Source of the DNA: a candidate division FCPU426 bacterium
GTDB lineage: Bacteria > Oederibacteriota > Muellerivitia > Muellerivitales > DAHXKG01
NCBI GenBank assembly: GCA_027366525.1
Contig: DAHXKG010000006.1
Span: 1-64,000 of the forward strand
Direction of reading: 5' to 3'
Length of the DNA stretch: 64,000 nt
Part shown: positions 37,151 to 46,274 of the stretch, one piece after another
How positions within the stretch are numbered: the stretch's first letter is position 1
Layout: every line of letters starts with the position of its first letter
The notes under the pieces: model-generated
The model's input: only the letters and a program-made list of their open reading frames with translations
The model's database searches: none
Told to the model about the DNA's origin: nothing
Position numbers and translations under genes: made by a program

Positions 37151-38023
37151 ATGAAATTAAAAGTAAAGGATCGCAATCGATTTCGAAAAACCATATATCT
37201 TTTACCAAATCTTTTTACTGTGGCTAATATGGTTCTTGGAATTATCGCAATTATTCAATCCATTCAAAATGCTTTAAGCTTAGCTCATCCGACAAACATT
37301 TTGCCGTTTGTTTGGCCAGCGCGATTAATTTTAATTTCAATTTTTATGGACTTTATGGATGGCAGAATTGCACGAGCCACACATACGACTAGTAAGTTCG
37401 GAATTGAATTTGATAGTTTGTCCGATTTAGTCAGCTTTGGAGTTGCACCTGCGATCTTGATTTATCTTTCAATCTTGCGCTATTTGAATTTTTGGGGAAT
37501 AACAATAGCGGTTTTTTATGTTATTTGTGTGGCTGTTCGATTAGCTAGATTTAATGTTCAAGTAGATGTTGAAGAAAAGGAAAGTTTTATGGGTCTGCCA
37601 AGCCCGGCAGCAGCTGGACTAATAGCAAGTTATGTATTGCTTTCACGATGGGGCGGGTGGTATGGCAAGGGCATTTTTTTAAATCGAGTTATGGGGTGGT
37701 ATCAGGAAAATATTGAGTTTGTACAATTTATTGTAATTCCTTGTTTAATGATTTTGATATCTTTTACTATGATTTCTGCAATTCGTTATCCTAGTTTAAA
37801 ACGATTAAATCAAGAAAAAATAAAACCAATTACATTAGTCGGGGTTGCTTTAATTATATTTTGGATTTTTTATGCAGCTGAGCTGACCTCTTTTGCACTT
37901 TTGTTTTTCTATTTGTTGTGGGGATATGCACATGAAATTTCAAAAAACCAAATGTTTCAAATAAAAAACAAGAGAAATCAAGGTGAGAAATCTGCAACTA
38001 AGGAAAGTGAGGAAAATGTATGA
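37151..38023 (+). CDS. pssA: CDP-diacylglycerol--serine O-phosphatidyltransferase
   Basis: 290 residues, membrane-embedded with about eight hydrophobic helices. The CDP-alcohol phosphotransferase signature D-G-x2-A-R-x8-G-x3-D-x3-D is seen in FMDGRIARATHTTSKFGIEF followed by DSLSD. It supplies phosphatidylserine to psd. The C-terminus is basic. The stop overlaps the leuA start (ATGA), so a phospholipid pair is embedded in an amino acid operon. Confidence 0.94.
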   Translation: MKLKVKDRNRFRKTIYLLPNLFTVANMVLGIIAIIQSIQNALSLAHPTNILPFVWPARLILISIFMDFMDGRIARATHTTSKFGIEFDSLSDLVSFGVAPAILIYLSILRYLNFWGITIAVFYVICVAVRLARFNVQVDVEEKESFMGLPSPAAAGLIASYVLLSRWGGWYGKGIFLNRVMGWYQENIEFVQFIVIPCLMILISFTMISAIRYPSLKRLNQEKIKPITLVGVALIIFWIFYAAELTSFALLFFYLLWGYAHEISKNQMFQIKNKRNQGEKSATKESEENV

Positions 38024-39588
38024 AATCTATAAAGAATAAAGATCAAATTTTAATTTTTGATACCACATTAAGAGATGGTGAACAAGCTCCAGGAGCAAGT
38101 CTCAATACTGGTGAGAAAATCAAAATTGCGGTACAACTTGAAGAATTAGGGGTGGATATTATTGAAGCAGGATTCCCTGTTTCATCGCCTGGAGATTTTG
38201 AGGCAGTTGAAAAAGTATCAAAAAGTTTGAAAAAAACAGTGGTCGCCGGATTAGCCCGTGCGATAAAAAACGATATTGAAGTTTGTGCAAAGGCATTGAA
38301 GGCCGCCAAGCGTCCACGGATTCATACATTTATATCTTCTTCTGATATTCATTTGAAATATCAATTTAAGAAAACAAGAGCCGAGGCATTAGAAGCGGCT
38401 ATACAAGCGGTCAAACTAGCTAGACAATTATCAGATGATGTTGAATTTTCTGCGATGGATGCATCGCGAACGGAATTGGATTTTCTTTGCCAAATGTTGG
38501 AAAAGGCTATTCATTATGGAGCACGAACTATTAATATTCCCGATACGGTTGGATATACTACGCCAGATGAATTTGCATCATTAATTCAACAAATTAAAAA
38601 TCGTATTCCAAATATTGAAAAGGCGGTTATTTCAGTTCATTGCCATAATGATTTAGGACTTGCGGTTGCTAATTCAATTGCAGCCATTCAAAATGGGGCT
38701 CGGCAGGTGGAATGCACGATTAATGGAATTGGTGAAAGAGCTGGCAATGCTAGTTTGGAAGAAATCGTTATGATTTTAAACACACGCTCGGATCAATATC
38801 CCTATGTGACTAATATTGATACTCAGCAAATCTATAAAAGTAGTCGGCTAGTTTCAAGTTTAACTGGGTTTATGATTCAACCGAATAAAGCAATTGTTGG
38901 AAGTAATGCATTTGCTCATGAAAGTGGAATTCATCAGGATGGAATTTTAAAGTACCGTCAAACTTATGAAATTATCAAACCACAGATGATTGGTATTCCA
39001 TCAAGTCGTTTGATTCTTGGAAAGCATTCAGGGCGGCATGCCTTTTCAAAACGTATTCAAGAATTGGGTTATCAATTGTCTTTTAAAGAAGTAGAAAAAC
39101 TTTTTTTAAAGTTTAAAGATTTAGCTGACAAGAAAAAAGATGTATATGACGAAGATGTTGAATCTCTGGTTGATGAAAATATGTTTTTATCCAATGAGAT
39201 GTTTCAATTGATTTATTTTCATACCACATCGGGCAATAAAACATTACCAACGGCAACATTGAAATTAAAAAAAGGGAATCAAGAAATTCAAGAAGCCGCG
39301 TGTGGGGATGGTCCCGTAGATGCTATATTTAATGCCATTGATCGTGCCACAGGATTCAATGGTAAGTTGGAGAATTATGGATTGAAATCCTTGACGCGTG
39401 GAAGGGATGCACAGGGTGAAGTGACAGTCAGTTTAAGCAATAATGGTGATGAGGTTCACGGGCATGGAATTTCAACCGATATTATTGAAGCCAGCGCTAA
39501 GGCTTATTTGAATGGTGTAAATAAATTTCTGCTAAAACACAAGAAAAAAAATTCAAAAAATGCTTTCCGTGTTATGAAAGGATTATGA
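38020..39588 (+). CDS. leuA: 2-isopropylmalate synthase
   Basis: First committed step of leucine synthesis. 522 residues. DTTLRDGEQAPGASL opens the TIM barrel, with VHCHNDLGLAVANS and GIGERAGNASLEE for metal and substrate. HESGIHQDGILK and GKHSGRHAF lie in the linker, and a C-terminal leucine-sensing LeuA_dimer domain (about 395-515) follows, so feedback inhibition is expected. Confidence 0.96.
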   Translation: MKSIKNKDQILIFDTTLRDGEQAPGASLNTGEKIKIAVQLEELGVDIIEAGFPVSSPGDFEAVEKVSKSLKKTVVAGLARAIKNDIEVCAKALKAAKRPRIHTFISSSDIHLKYQFKKTRAEALEAAIQAVKLARQLSDDVEFSAMDASRTELDFLCQMLEKAIHYGARTINIPDTVGYTTPDEFASLIQQIKNRIPNIEKAVISVHCHNDLGLAVANSIAAIQNGARQVECTINGIGERAGNASLEEIVMILNTRSDQYPYVTNIDTQQIYKSSRLVSSLTGFMIQPNKAIVGSNAFAHESGIHQDGILKYRQTYEIIKPQMIGIPSSRLILGKHSGRHAFSKRIQELGYQLSFKEVEKLFLKFKDLADKKKDVYDEDVESLVDENMFLSNEMFQLIYFHTTSGNKTLPTATLKLKKGNQEIQEAACGDGPVDAIFNAIDRATGFNGKLENYGLKSLTRGRDAQGEVTVSLSNNGDEVHGHGISTDIIEASAKAYLNGVNKFLLKHKKKNSKNAFRVMKGL

Positions 39589-39619
39589 TTTTAAAAAATA
39601 AGTTATTGCGGAGATATTC

Positions 39620-40693
39620 ATGAAATACAATTTGGTAATACTACCAGGTGATGGAATTGGGCCTGAGGTTATGCAAGAAGGCATAAAGGTACTTAAACGG
39701 ATTGAAGAAATTTTTTCTCATAAATTTGAATTGCAATATGAAAAAGCAGGCGGGGCAGCAATTGATAGCTATGGTGTTCCTCTTCCCGATCAAACACTGA
39801 ATTCATGCAAACAGGCCGATGCTGTTTTGAAAGGCCCAATGGGCGGACCCAAATGGGATCAATTAGAAAACAAACTGCGGCCTGAAGCAGGAATTTTAGG
39901 CCTGAGAAAAGAGCTTGGACTTTTCGCAAATTTAAGGCCAATAAAACTATATGAACCATTGAAAGATGCCTCAACATTAAAACCCGAGGTTATTAACGGA
40001 ATTGATTTATTGATTGTTCGCGAGTTAGTGTCTGGAATTTATTTTGGAGAACCTAGGGGCATTTTTGGAGAAGGCGAAAATAAATATGGAGTGAATACCG
40101 AGATCTATCGAACTGGGGAAGTTAGTCAAGTGGTCCGATTAAGTTGTGAACTAGCCCGAGCTAGGCGAAAAAAACTAACTAGTATTGACAAATTTAATGT
40201 ACTAGAATCTTCACGGCTTTGGCATGATGTTGCGGCAGAAGTTTCTAAAAATTTTCAAGATGTTCAATTTGAACATCAAATTGTGGATAATGCAGCAATG
40301 CAATTAATTCGTAATCCCAAACAATATGATGTTTTAGTGACTACGAATATGTTCGGCGATATTCTTTCAGATGAAGCGTCCATGCTAACGGGTTCTTTGG
40401 GCATGTTACCTTCAGCTTCATTGGGCGGTGAGGTTGCTTTATATGAACCGGCTGGTGGTGCTGCTCCTGATATTGCCGGTCAAAATAAGGCAAATCCATT
40501 AGCAATGATTTTATCTATTTCGATGATGTTAAAATATAGTTTTCACCTTGATCGCGAATCTTTGTTAATTGAGCAAGCGGTGGATAAGGTTCTTCGTCAA
40601 GGATTTAAAACGGCAGATTTGACCAATTCAAAGGAGCGTAGTGTTTCTTGTATAGAGATGGGAGATTTAATTACAAAGGAAATAGTTGGGTGA
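39620..40693 (+). CDS. leuB: 3-isopropylmalate dehydrogenase
   Basis: 357 residues. LPGDGIGPEV opens the protein. LGLFANLRPIK, DLLIVRELVSGIYFGEPRG and TNMFGDILSDEASML are the isopropylmalate and Mg sites, and the C-terminal GGAAPDIAGQNKANPLAMI binds NAD. leuC and leuD, which act between LeuA and LeuB, are absent from the whole window. The start ATG has GGAGAT upstream. Confidence 0.95.
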   Translation: MKYNLVILPGDGIGPEVMQEGIKVLKRIEEIFSHKFELQYEKAGGAAIDSYGVPLPDQTLNSCKQADAVLKGPMGGPKWDQLENKLRPEAGILGLRKELGLFANLRPIKLYEPLKDASTLKPEVINGIDLLIVRELVSGIYFGEPRGIFGEGENKYGVNTEIYRTGEVSQVVRLSCELARARRKKLTSIDKFNVLESSRLWHDVAAEVSKNFQDVQFEHQIVDNAAMQLIRNPKQYDVLVTTNMFGDILSDEASMLTGSLGMLPSASLGGEVALYEPAGGAAPDIAGQNKANPLAMILSISMMLKYSFHLDRESLLIEQAVDKVLRQGFKTADLTNSKERSVSCIEMGDLITKEIVG

Positions 40694-41178
40694 CGTGGTC
40701 AAACTTTTTAAAAAGGTTCGTTCAATTATTATTGCTTATTGGTTTTTTGTGCGTTAGTGTTCATAATGCTGATAGCCAAATGATGGGCACTCGGAATTGG
40801 ATTCCAATTCAAAACCATGTATTTAAATCACCAACTTCAACGGTTACCCATGCCAAATCAACGGCGACTTCAAGGATTATTTCATTTTCAGTAGGACCAA
40901 CACCGCTGTACCACTTTGCAAAAATCAAGTGGGATTCAAATATCCAAGCAACTGATATTTTTATTGATATTTATTCTCCAAGTTTTAGACTACTTCGAGC
41001 GTATCATTTGGAAAAAAAAGATACACCAGATTGGTTGACTCCAGGGAAACATTTTTTACCATGGGACGTAACAGATGAAAATGAAAGGCCACTAGAACCA
41101 GGAGAATATTTTTTTGATATAACGATTGATAGTTCTAAAGGCACTTTTACTTCATCAATTTTGGCTAGGGTAAAATAA
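40690..41178 (+). CDS. Secreted protein with one FlgD-like Ig domain
   Basis: About 162 residues from GTG 40690, which overlaps the leuB stop (GTGA). A signal peptide (FVQLLLLIGFLCVSVHNADS) is followed by a low-complexity Thr/Ser/Lys segment and a domain with the FlgD-like pattern: IDIYSPSFRLLRAY, FLPWDVTDENERPLEPGEYFF. The same domain type closes the repeat protein at the left edge. Function unknown. Confidence 0.65.
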   Translation: MTWSNFLKRFVQLLLLIGFLCVSVHNADSQMMGTRNWIPIQNHVFKSPTSTVTHAKSTATSRIISFSVGPTPLYHFAKIKWDSNIQATDIFIDIYSPSFRLLRAYHLEKKDTPDWLTPGKHFLPWDVTDENERPLEPGEYFFDITIDSSKGTFTSSILARVK

Positions 41179-41208
41179 TAGTTAAATTTATTTTCAAAGA
41201 GGATAGGT

Positions 41209-42438
41209 ATGACTTTTTTTAATGATAAAATTGCAAATCGATTAGGTGGAACCTCGTTCGGTCAAACAACGGAAATTTACAAATTTGAGATTATAAAACG
41301 CGCAAAAGCCCGTGCAAAAAAGAAACATCCAGAACTGGAGTTAATTGATATGGGAGTGGGAGAGCCGGACTGGATGGCAGATATGCAAGTGGTTTTGAAA
41401 TTATGTGAAGAGGCCAAAAAAATAGAAAACCGCTGGTATGCTGATAATGGGATTGTTGAATTTCAAGAAGCTGCGGCAAGATATTTGTCCAAAATATATC
41501 ATGTTGATTTAAACCCAATTGAAAATATTGTTCACGGTATAGGCTCCAAATCCATTTTGGCTATGCTTCCTATTTGTTTTATTAATCCAGGAGATATAGT
41601 TTTAACGACTATTCCGGGTTATCCAGTAGTTGCAACATACGCTCGATATTTGGGTGGTGAAATATTTAACCTTCCGCTCTATGAACATAATCAATTTCTA
41701 CCAGATTTTAAGAAAATTCCAAATGAGATTTTAAAAAAATCGAAGCTGCTTTATATAAATTATCCTAATAATCCAACGGGTGCTATTGCAACTAAAGAAT
41801 TTTTTGAAGAAACCGTCGAGTTTGCTTTGAAAAATAATATCATTGTTATAAATGATGCTGCTTATGGCGCTTTAACTTATGGAAATAATAAGCCATTAAG
41901 TTTTTTATCCATTGAAGGAGCGTTGGAAGTGGGTGTTGAAGTTCACTCTCTCTCGAAGGCATTTAATATGACTGGGTGGCGAATTGGTTTTCTTGCAGGA
42001 GGAGAACTCCCAATTCGTGCCTATGCTACCGTTAAAGATAATACTGATTCTGGACAATTTCGAGCTATTCAAAAAGCGGCCATATATGCATTGGAGCATC
42101 CTGAAATTACAGAGAAAACTAGAGCAAAATATTCAAGACGCTTAGATTTGCTGGTTTCAGCATTAAAAGAAATTGGATTTGATATAAAAAAACCAGGTGG
42201 AAGTTTTTTTTGTTATGTAAAATCACCTAAAGGTATTCAAAACGGCATGATTTTTTCTACAGCAACACAGTTTTCAGAATATTTAATTGAAAATTATTTG
42301 ATTTCAACCGTTCCATGGGATGAAACTGGTCACTATTTAAGATTTTCTGTTACTTTTGAGGCTCAAAATGAGGATGATGAAATAAAAGTTATAAGTGAAA
42401 TGAAAAAACGATTAAAAAAATTAGATTTGATTTTTTAA
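41209..42438 (+). CDS. dapL: LL-diaminopimelate aminotransferase-like enzyme
   Basis: 409 residues, fold type I PLP aminotransferase. FGQTTEIYKFEIIKRAKARA and LIDMGVGEPDWMAD match the LL-DAP aminotransferase subgroup seen in spirochaetes and related phyla. NYPNNPTGA and the PLP lysine in SLSKAFNMTGWRIGFLAGG are intact. DapL converts tetrahydrodipicolinate directly to LL-DAP, bypassing the succinylase route, for lysine and peptidoglycan. A related aminotransferase specificity is possible. AGAGGA precedes the ATG. Confidence 0.82.
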   Translation: MTFFNDKIANRLGGTSFGQTTEIYKFEIIKRAKARAKKKHPELELIDMGVGEPDWMADMQVVLKLCEEAKKIENRWYADNGIVEFQEAAARYLSKIYHVDLNPIENIVHGIGSKSILAMLPICFINPGDIVLTTIPGYPVVATYARYLGGEIFNLPLYEHNQFLPDFKKIPNEILKKSKLLYINYPNNPTGAIATKEFFEETVEFALKNNIIVINDAAYGALTYGNNKPLSFLSIEGALEVGVEVHSLSKAFNMTGWRIGFLAGGELPIRAYATVKDNTDSGQFRAIQKAAIYALEHPEITEKTRAKYSRRLDLLVSALKEIGFDIKKPGGSFFCYVKSPKGIQNGMIFSTATQFSEYLIENYLISTVPWDETGHYLRFSVTFEAQNEDDEIKVISEMKKRLKKLDLIF

Positions 42439-42813
42439 ATATATTGTATCTAAAGTGATCAGATTGATTTTGCTCTACCGTGAACAACAACTTTTTTTAT
42501 TTTTGGATGGTTTCGATAAAAACTTGAACATTGATATTATGATTTAACTCTGACATTCATTTTTTTCTAATTCACGCATAATACTGATTTCCTATTTTTG
42601 ATGTAACAAACCTGAACAAATTGGGCAGATGAAACTTTCTTAATTTTCTGTGTATGATTTTTTATGAAGAAAATATCAAGTTGGTCATTACTCCAATTTA
42701 ACATTTGAGGTATATTGCATTTTGTGTCATCGGCAATATCGTAGTTGCAAAGGCTTTCTCACTATAGGCTGAATGCGAAAAATGGTTTAATCCGTAGGAA
42801 AAATCCACGAATA
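42439..42813. other. Intergenic region at the left edge of an accessory segment
   Basis: 375 AT-rich bases with no ORF of coding character, RNA gene or clear repeat. It marks the transition from the biosynthetic block to degraded and acquired genes. Confidence 0.5.
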
Positions 42814-43684
42814 ATGGAACAACCATTTTGGTTGGTAAATCAAAATCAAACATATCGGCACGAGATTAAGGGAGATATTTTTGGTCTCCCAAACGTCGTA
42901 GTGATGGGTTGCGTAATCCTTGCTATGAATTCATGAGAGAAGTTGCTCCGGACGACATGATTCTTTCCTTTATGAATACAAAAATTAGAGGGGTATTTGT
43001 TAAACATACTGTTTTGCCTTTGTCTTTAGCATGGGTGGCCTATGGAGAAAACAATGGAACTGAAAGTCTTTCTCAGCTTCGATATGGCATTGCTGAGTAT
43101 CGAGGGAAAAGCATGAACAAGTACCGAGTGATCCACCTATTGGGTGCACCCTTTTGGCTCAACATTTCTATTGGTCAAGAGAACAGTGTATTCAAGTTTC
43201 TTCGAGTTGGCCAAAGAATATTGTTCGAGGAAAAACTTTGGATTCTGATGATAGTGCCATGTGACAAGAATTATGGACTCGTGTCCACCCTAAATTCATA
43301 AGAGCAATGTCAAGGCTTTCGGCTATGTCAGTGGGATCTGAATCAATCGGAGGTCAGGCAAGATTTGAGAAGACTCAACTTATTCATCCATGTTTGGGAC
43401 AGGTGCATTTCAGGTTTTAGTGACAGACGACTACTGTCACAAATTGTCATTACCGGGGAAAAAACTTTGCCGGTTTTGGAGGCGGCTCATATCAAACCCT
43501 ATTCGGAACAGGGGCTGCATGAAATACAAAATGGCGGCTTCTTCGCTCTGATTTCCATATTCTTTACGATAAAGATTTCTTGGAAGTTGACCAAGATTTA
43601 AAGTCAGAGTTAGCCCTAAGATTAAATAAAAATTTGAAAATGGCAGAGAATATTACATTTATTAAGAGAAATCGCTTAGGATAA
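42814..43684 (+). pseudogene. Decayed HNH restriction-type endonuclease (EVE-like N-terminus plus HNH)
   Basis: Fragments of one protein are spread over all three frames. 42814 onward reads WLVNQNQTYRHEIKGD, and a shift near 42885 gives SPKRRSDGLRNPCYEFMREV, the usual N-terminal EVE-like block of this family. From 43340 IGGQARFEKTQLIHP is in a third frame, then AFQVLVTDDYCH. From 43449 ITGEKTLPVLEAAHIKPYSE is the HNH core. From 43535 RLLRSDFHILYDKDFLEVD continues it. At least five frame changes are needed to read through, so no functional protein is possible. The middle (about 43000-43330) is too eroded to align. Confidence 0.85.
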
Positions 43685-43796
43685 TACCAGAAAAGATAGA
43701 TGATCGACCGTCCCAGGATTACTTGGAATGACACCTTAGGCAACAATTTTTAGCTTAATAACATAAAAAGAGAACTTAATTTTGAAAGGATTCTCC

Positions 43797-44576
43797 ATGA
43801 TTCCTCTAACCCTTACACCTTGGCCGGTGCTTTTGGACGTCATCGATTCTATCCAGTTCACTGAGAACCCTGCCGGAAAATCCGCTTATCGAGTGGATCC
43901 TTCGCCTCAGTTTGTCATGGGTTTCCAACTGGAAGGTCGTCTGCAAGCGCTTAAGTCCGAAGGAGACAAAACTCTCACTCCTTCAGGGGTGACCGGTATC
44001 CAGAACCAAAACCGTCTTTACCAATCCGTGGGCAAAACCCGCTCTATTTTAGTGCATTTCAAACCCTGGGGCGCTGCTTGTTTTCTGACCGGGCCCATGA
44101 GCGAACTGATGGGAGAGAACGTGGGTCTTCGTGATATCTTGGACCCCCAAGAGGTACGCGACTTAGAGGATCAGCTTTACAACACCGAATTCCGACAAGC
44201 GTCTCGCATTTTGCAGGCTTTCTTGGTAAAGCACCGCCTATTCCGGGAATCCGATCCGCTGGTTTTGAATGCTGCCAAGCACATCATGCTCAAGGCTGGC
44301 AACCTCTCGATATCCCGCATGGCCGATAGCCTAGCCACCACTGAACGATCGCTGGAAAGACGCTTCCAACAGTGGATTGGTACTAGTCCCAAGCATTTTG
44401 CAGCGCTCTTGCGGTTCCAGAAGAGTCTGGATCTTTTAAGGCGGGGAAAAGAAGGTACCGAAGTAGCCTATGAATGCGGGTATTTCGACCAGGCCCATTT
44501 CATTCGCGAGTTCAAGCGTTTCACTGGGTCTACACCCGGTGCCTACTTGTTTTCTTCCAAAACCTTGGGGCTCTAA
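43797..44576 (+). CDS. AraC-family transcriptional regulator
   Basis: 259 residues from ATG 43797, which has AAAGGA 6 bases upstream; the TTG 15 bases earlier would overlap that site. The N-terminal 150 residues resemble the DUF6597-type ligand domain of AraC proteins (HFKPWGAACFL, MSELMGENVGLRDIL). The C-terminal double HTH is clear: SISRMADSLATTERSLERRF, then AYECGYFDQAHFIREFKRFTG. GC content, near 50%, and codon use (many C/G third positions) differ sharply from surrounding genes, so recent transfer is likely. Confidence 0.88.
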   Translation: MIPLTLTPWPVLLDVIDSIQFTENPAGKSAYRVDPSPQFVMGFQLEGRLQALKSEGDKTLTPSGVTGIQNQNRLYQSVGKTRSILVHFKPWGAACFLTGPMSELMGENVGLRDILDPQEVRDLEDQLYNTEFRQASRILQAFLVKHRLFRESDPLVLNAAKHIMLKAGNLSISRMADSLATTERSLERRFQQWIGTSPKHFAALLRFQKSLDLLRRGKEGTEVAYECGYFDQAHFIREFKRFTGSTPGAYLFSSKTLGL

Positions 44577-44723
44577 TTTAAGAAAGAGTCTTTAGGCCTT
44601 GTCTAGGTGGGCTTCCTTTTGTCGGATTCTTACAATCAATTCGGTTGACTTAGATCTATCTTAGAAAGTGAGTTGCGAAAATTAATTTGGAAGAATCACA
44701 CAAAAATTTTTAAGGAGGTCAGG

Positions 44724-45383
44724 GTGGAAAACAAGAACAGAGTGGATGTTTTTATCAACGTACACAAAGGGTTGCGTTGGGGTCTTTTTGGACTGTCCCT
44801 CAAGTTGGGAAGTCTTGATTGGACCGATGTGGAGGAAATACAAGCTGTGGAAGTTGATTTTTCCGACATGATAAACTTTCTGCGAGAGCACGCGAAGAAC
44901 GAGGACACAGTCCAAGTACCTTTCTTGGAAGGGCGCGTACCTGGGGCTACTTGTAGGATGACGGAAGACCATCGGAGACTAGAAAAAGAGGTGGATGAAC
45001 TGGAGGAGGCTTGGGCCCAGGTTTACGCCACGCCTTCCTCAAAAGAAGGTTATGCCTTGTACCTGCGTTTTAACCGCTTTCTATCCAACTACTTGGTTCA
45101 CATGGACTTAGAGGAGCGGGAAATAACGGAGGTCATCTACCGCAATTTCATGGATGAGGCGATTCAGATGGAATTTAAAAAGATTGTCGCGCGTACGAAC
45201 CCCCAGGACATGGGTATGATGCTTTCTCAGATGATTCCGGGGATGAACCATTCGGAGAGGTTGGTTTTTTTAGATGGACTCAAAGCTGTTGTCTCGGCAG
45301 CGGTTTTCGAGAACGTCAAGGCCTTGGCCCAGAGAGTATTGACGTCCCGGGACTGGAAAAAATTATTGTCGCAACTGAACTGA
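44724..45383 (+). CDS. Hemerythrin-domain protein
   Basis: 219 residues from GTG 44724, preceded by a perfect TAAGGAGG 5 bases upstream. Candidate di-iron ligands appear in order: H-K-G-L-R near residue 14, REHAKNED, EDHRRLEKEVDELE, and YLVHMDLEERE. This is the four-helix hemerythrin pattern, with a further helical C-terminal 80 residues. Such proteins bind O2 or NO or protect Fe-S centres. High GC like the AraC gene, with which it is probably a transferred pair; AraC may regulate it. Confidence 0.75.
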   Translation: MENKNRVDVFINVHKGLRWGLFGLSLKLGSLDWTDVEEIQAVEVDFSDMINFLREHAKNEDTVQVPFLEGRVPGATCRMTEDHRRLEKEVDELEEAWAQVYATPSSKEGYALYLRFNRFLSNYLVHMDLEEREITEVIYRNFMDEAIQMEFKKIVARTNPQDMGMMLSQMIPGMNHSERLVFLDGLKAVVSAAVFENVKALAQRVLTSRDWKKLLSQLN

Positions 45384-45494
45384 AGCGATCGAACAAAGAG
45401 AGGGATGGGACTATTGGCTACGACTATTCGACGTCTAGAAGATAACCGTCCATGACGGAATGAGAGCCTTTCCCCTGCCGGGATTTTCAGCCAA

Positions 45495-45516
45495 TGCTAA
45501 ATTAAATAATTTAGCA
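45495..45516. repeat. Perfect palindrome at the GC boundary
   Basis: Arms TGCTAAATTA and TAATTTAGCA, 10 bp each, with a 2-base centre. No T-run follows. It lies exactly where base composition changes, so it may be an operator, a transfer boundary or a hairpin. Confidence 0.6.
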
Positions 45517-45631
45517 CCTATAAAAAGTATTAGCGGATATTATTTATAAAATTCACTTCAAATCCTTATTTGCCTCAAATTTGGCGTACATCTTATGTTG
45601 ATATTTATGCATGATCAAATCCTTTCAGTGT

Positions 45632-45684
45632 ACTTCAATAAAATTTAATCAACAAATGATTGGATGAATAAAATTTGTCGAAGT
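45632..45684. repeat. Imperfect inverted repeat upstream of the T4SS-like operon
   Basis: ACTTCAATAAAATTT (45632-45646) and AAATTTGTCGAAGT (45671-45684) pair through ACTTC/GAAGT and AATTT/AAATT with a mismatched internal part. A structured leader or regulator site is possible. Confidence 0.3.
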
Positions 45685-45786
45685 GTAATTTTTTTTTAAA
45701 AAATTATAGAACTAATTCCAATAATTAATTAAAAGTAAAAGAAGTTATTAGAAATTTATTCAATTTTAAAATTGCGAAATAATAAA

Positions 45787-46272
45787 ATGAAAATATTTTT
45801 TGATTGTCTTGTTTTAATTTTAATAGTTAATTCTTCATATGCATCAGTATCTAATGATTTAAATCAGATATATCGAAAATGGGAGGTAATGATTGATCTC
45901 ATCCCAAAGAATCAAATTAATGTTATTAAAAATAACAGACAACGGATAAAGAAAAGTCGAGTGGTTTATTTTCCGAGTTTTTCACCCCGGTATTATCAAA
46001 TTAAAAGTTATTCAGTTTGGGAAAATTTTAAAGCAAATATTATTTGTCGAAGAAGGCAATTTGAATTATTAATTCACTCAAATAGATCTATTGAAATGCT
46101 TAATATTAAAAATATAAAAACAAACCATATGATTTTTTCTGAATTCATTGGAGGAATTAAAAATTTTTTTGTTTTTGTCCATCACCAATATCAAAAACAT
46201 TTAGAAATAAATTTAAAAATAAAGGTGGATGGATTTATTAGCTCTGTTTTAATCCCGTTGCGAGGAAAATAA
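45787..46272 (+). CDS. Secreted protein, first gene of the T4SS-like operon
   Basis: 161 residues from ATG 45787 (an upstream TTG at 45772 is possible). The signal peptide is FFDCLVLILIVNSSYAS. The mature part is basic, with KNNRQRIKKSR and ICRRRQFELL, and has no recognised domain. The stop is 2 bases before the next gene. Position at the head of a VirB-like operon suggests a periplasmic or surface component such as a VirB5-type minor subunit, but this is inference only. Confidence 0.6.
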   Translation: MKIFFDCLVLILIVNSSYASVSNDLNQIYRKWEVMIDLIPKNQINVIKNNRQRIKKSRVVYFPSFSPRYYQIKSYSVWENFKANIICRRRQFELLIHSNRSIEMLNIKNIKTNHMIFSEFIGGIKNFFVFVHHQYQKHLEINLKIKVDGFISSVLIPLRGK

Positions 46273-46274
46273 AT

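Larger units (their letters stand above)
45384..45786. other. Intergenic region between the higher-GC segment and the T4SS-like operon
   Basis: 403 bases. The first 100 are GC-richer; the rest falls to very low GC after about 45490. It contains a perfect palindrome and an imperfect long inverted repeat, listed separately, and presumably the operon promoter. No ORF or RNA gene seen. Confidence 0.5.

Noticed and set aside
42745-43601. Three separate small genes (42745-42936, 42909-43301, 43365-43601)
   Set aside because: Their recognisable blocks belong to one HNH endonuclease read in different frames; they are pieces of a pseudogene.
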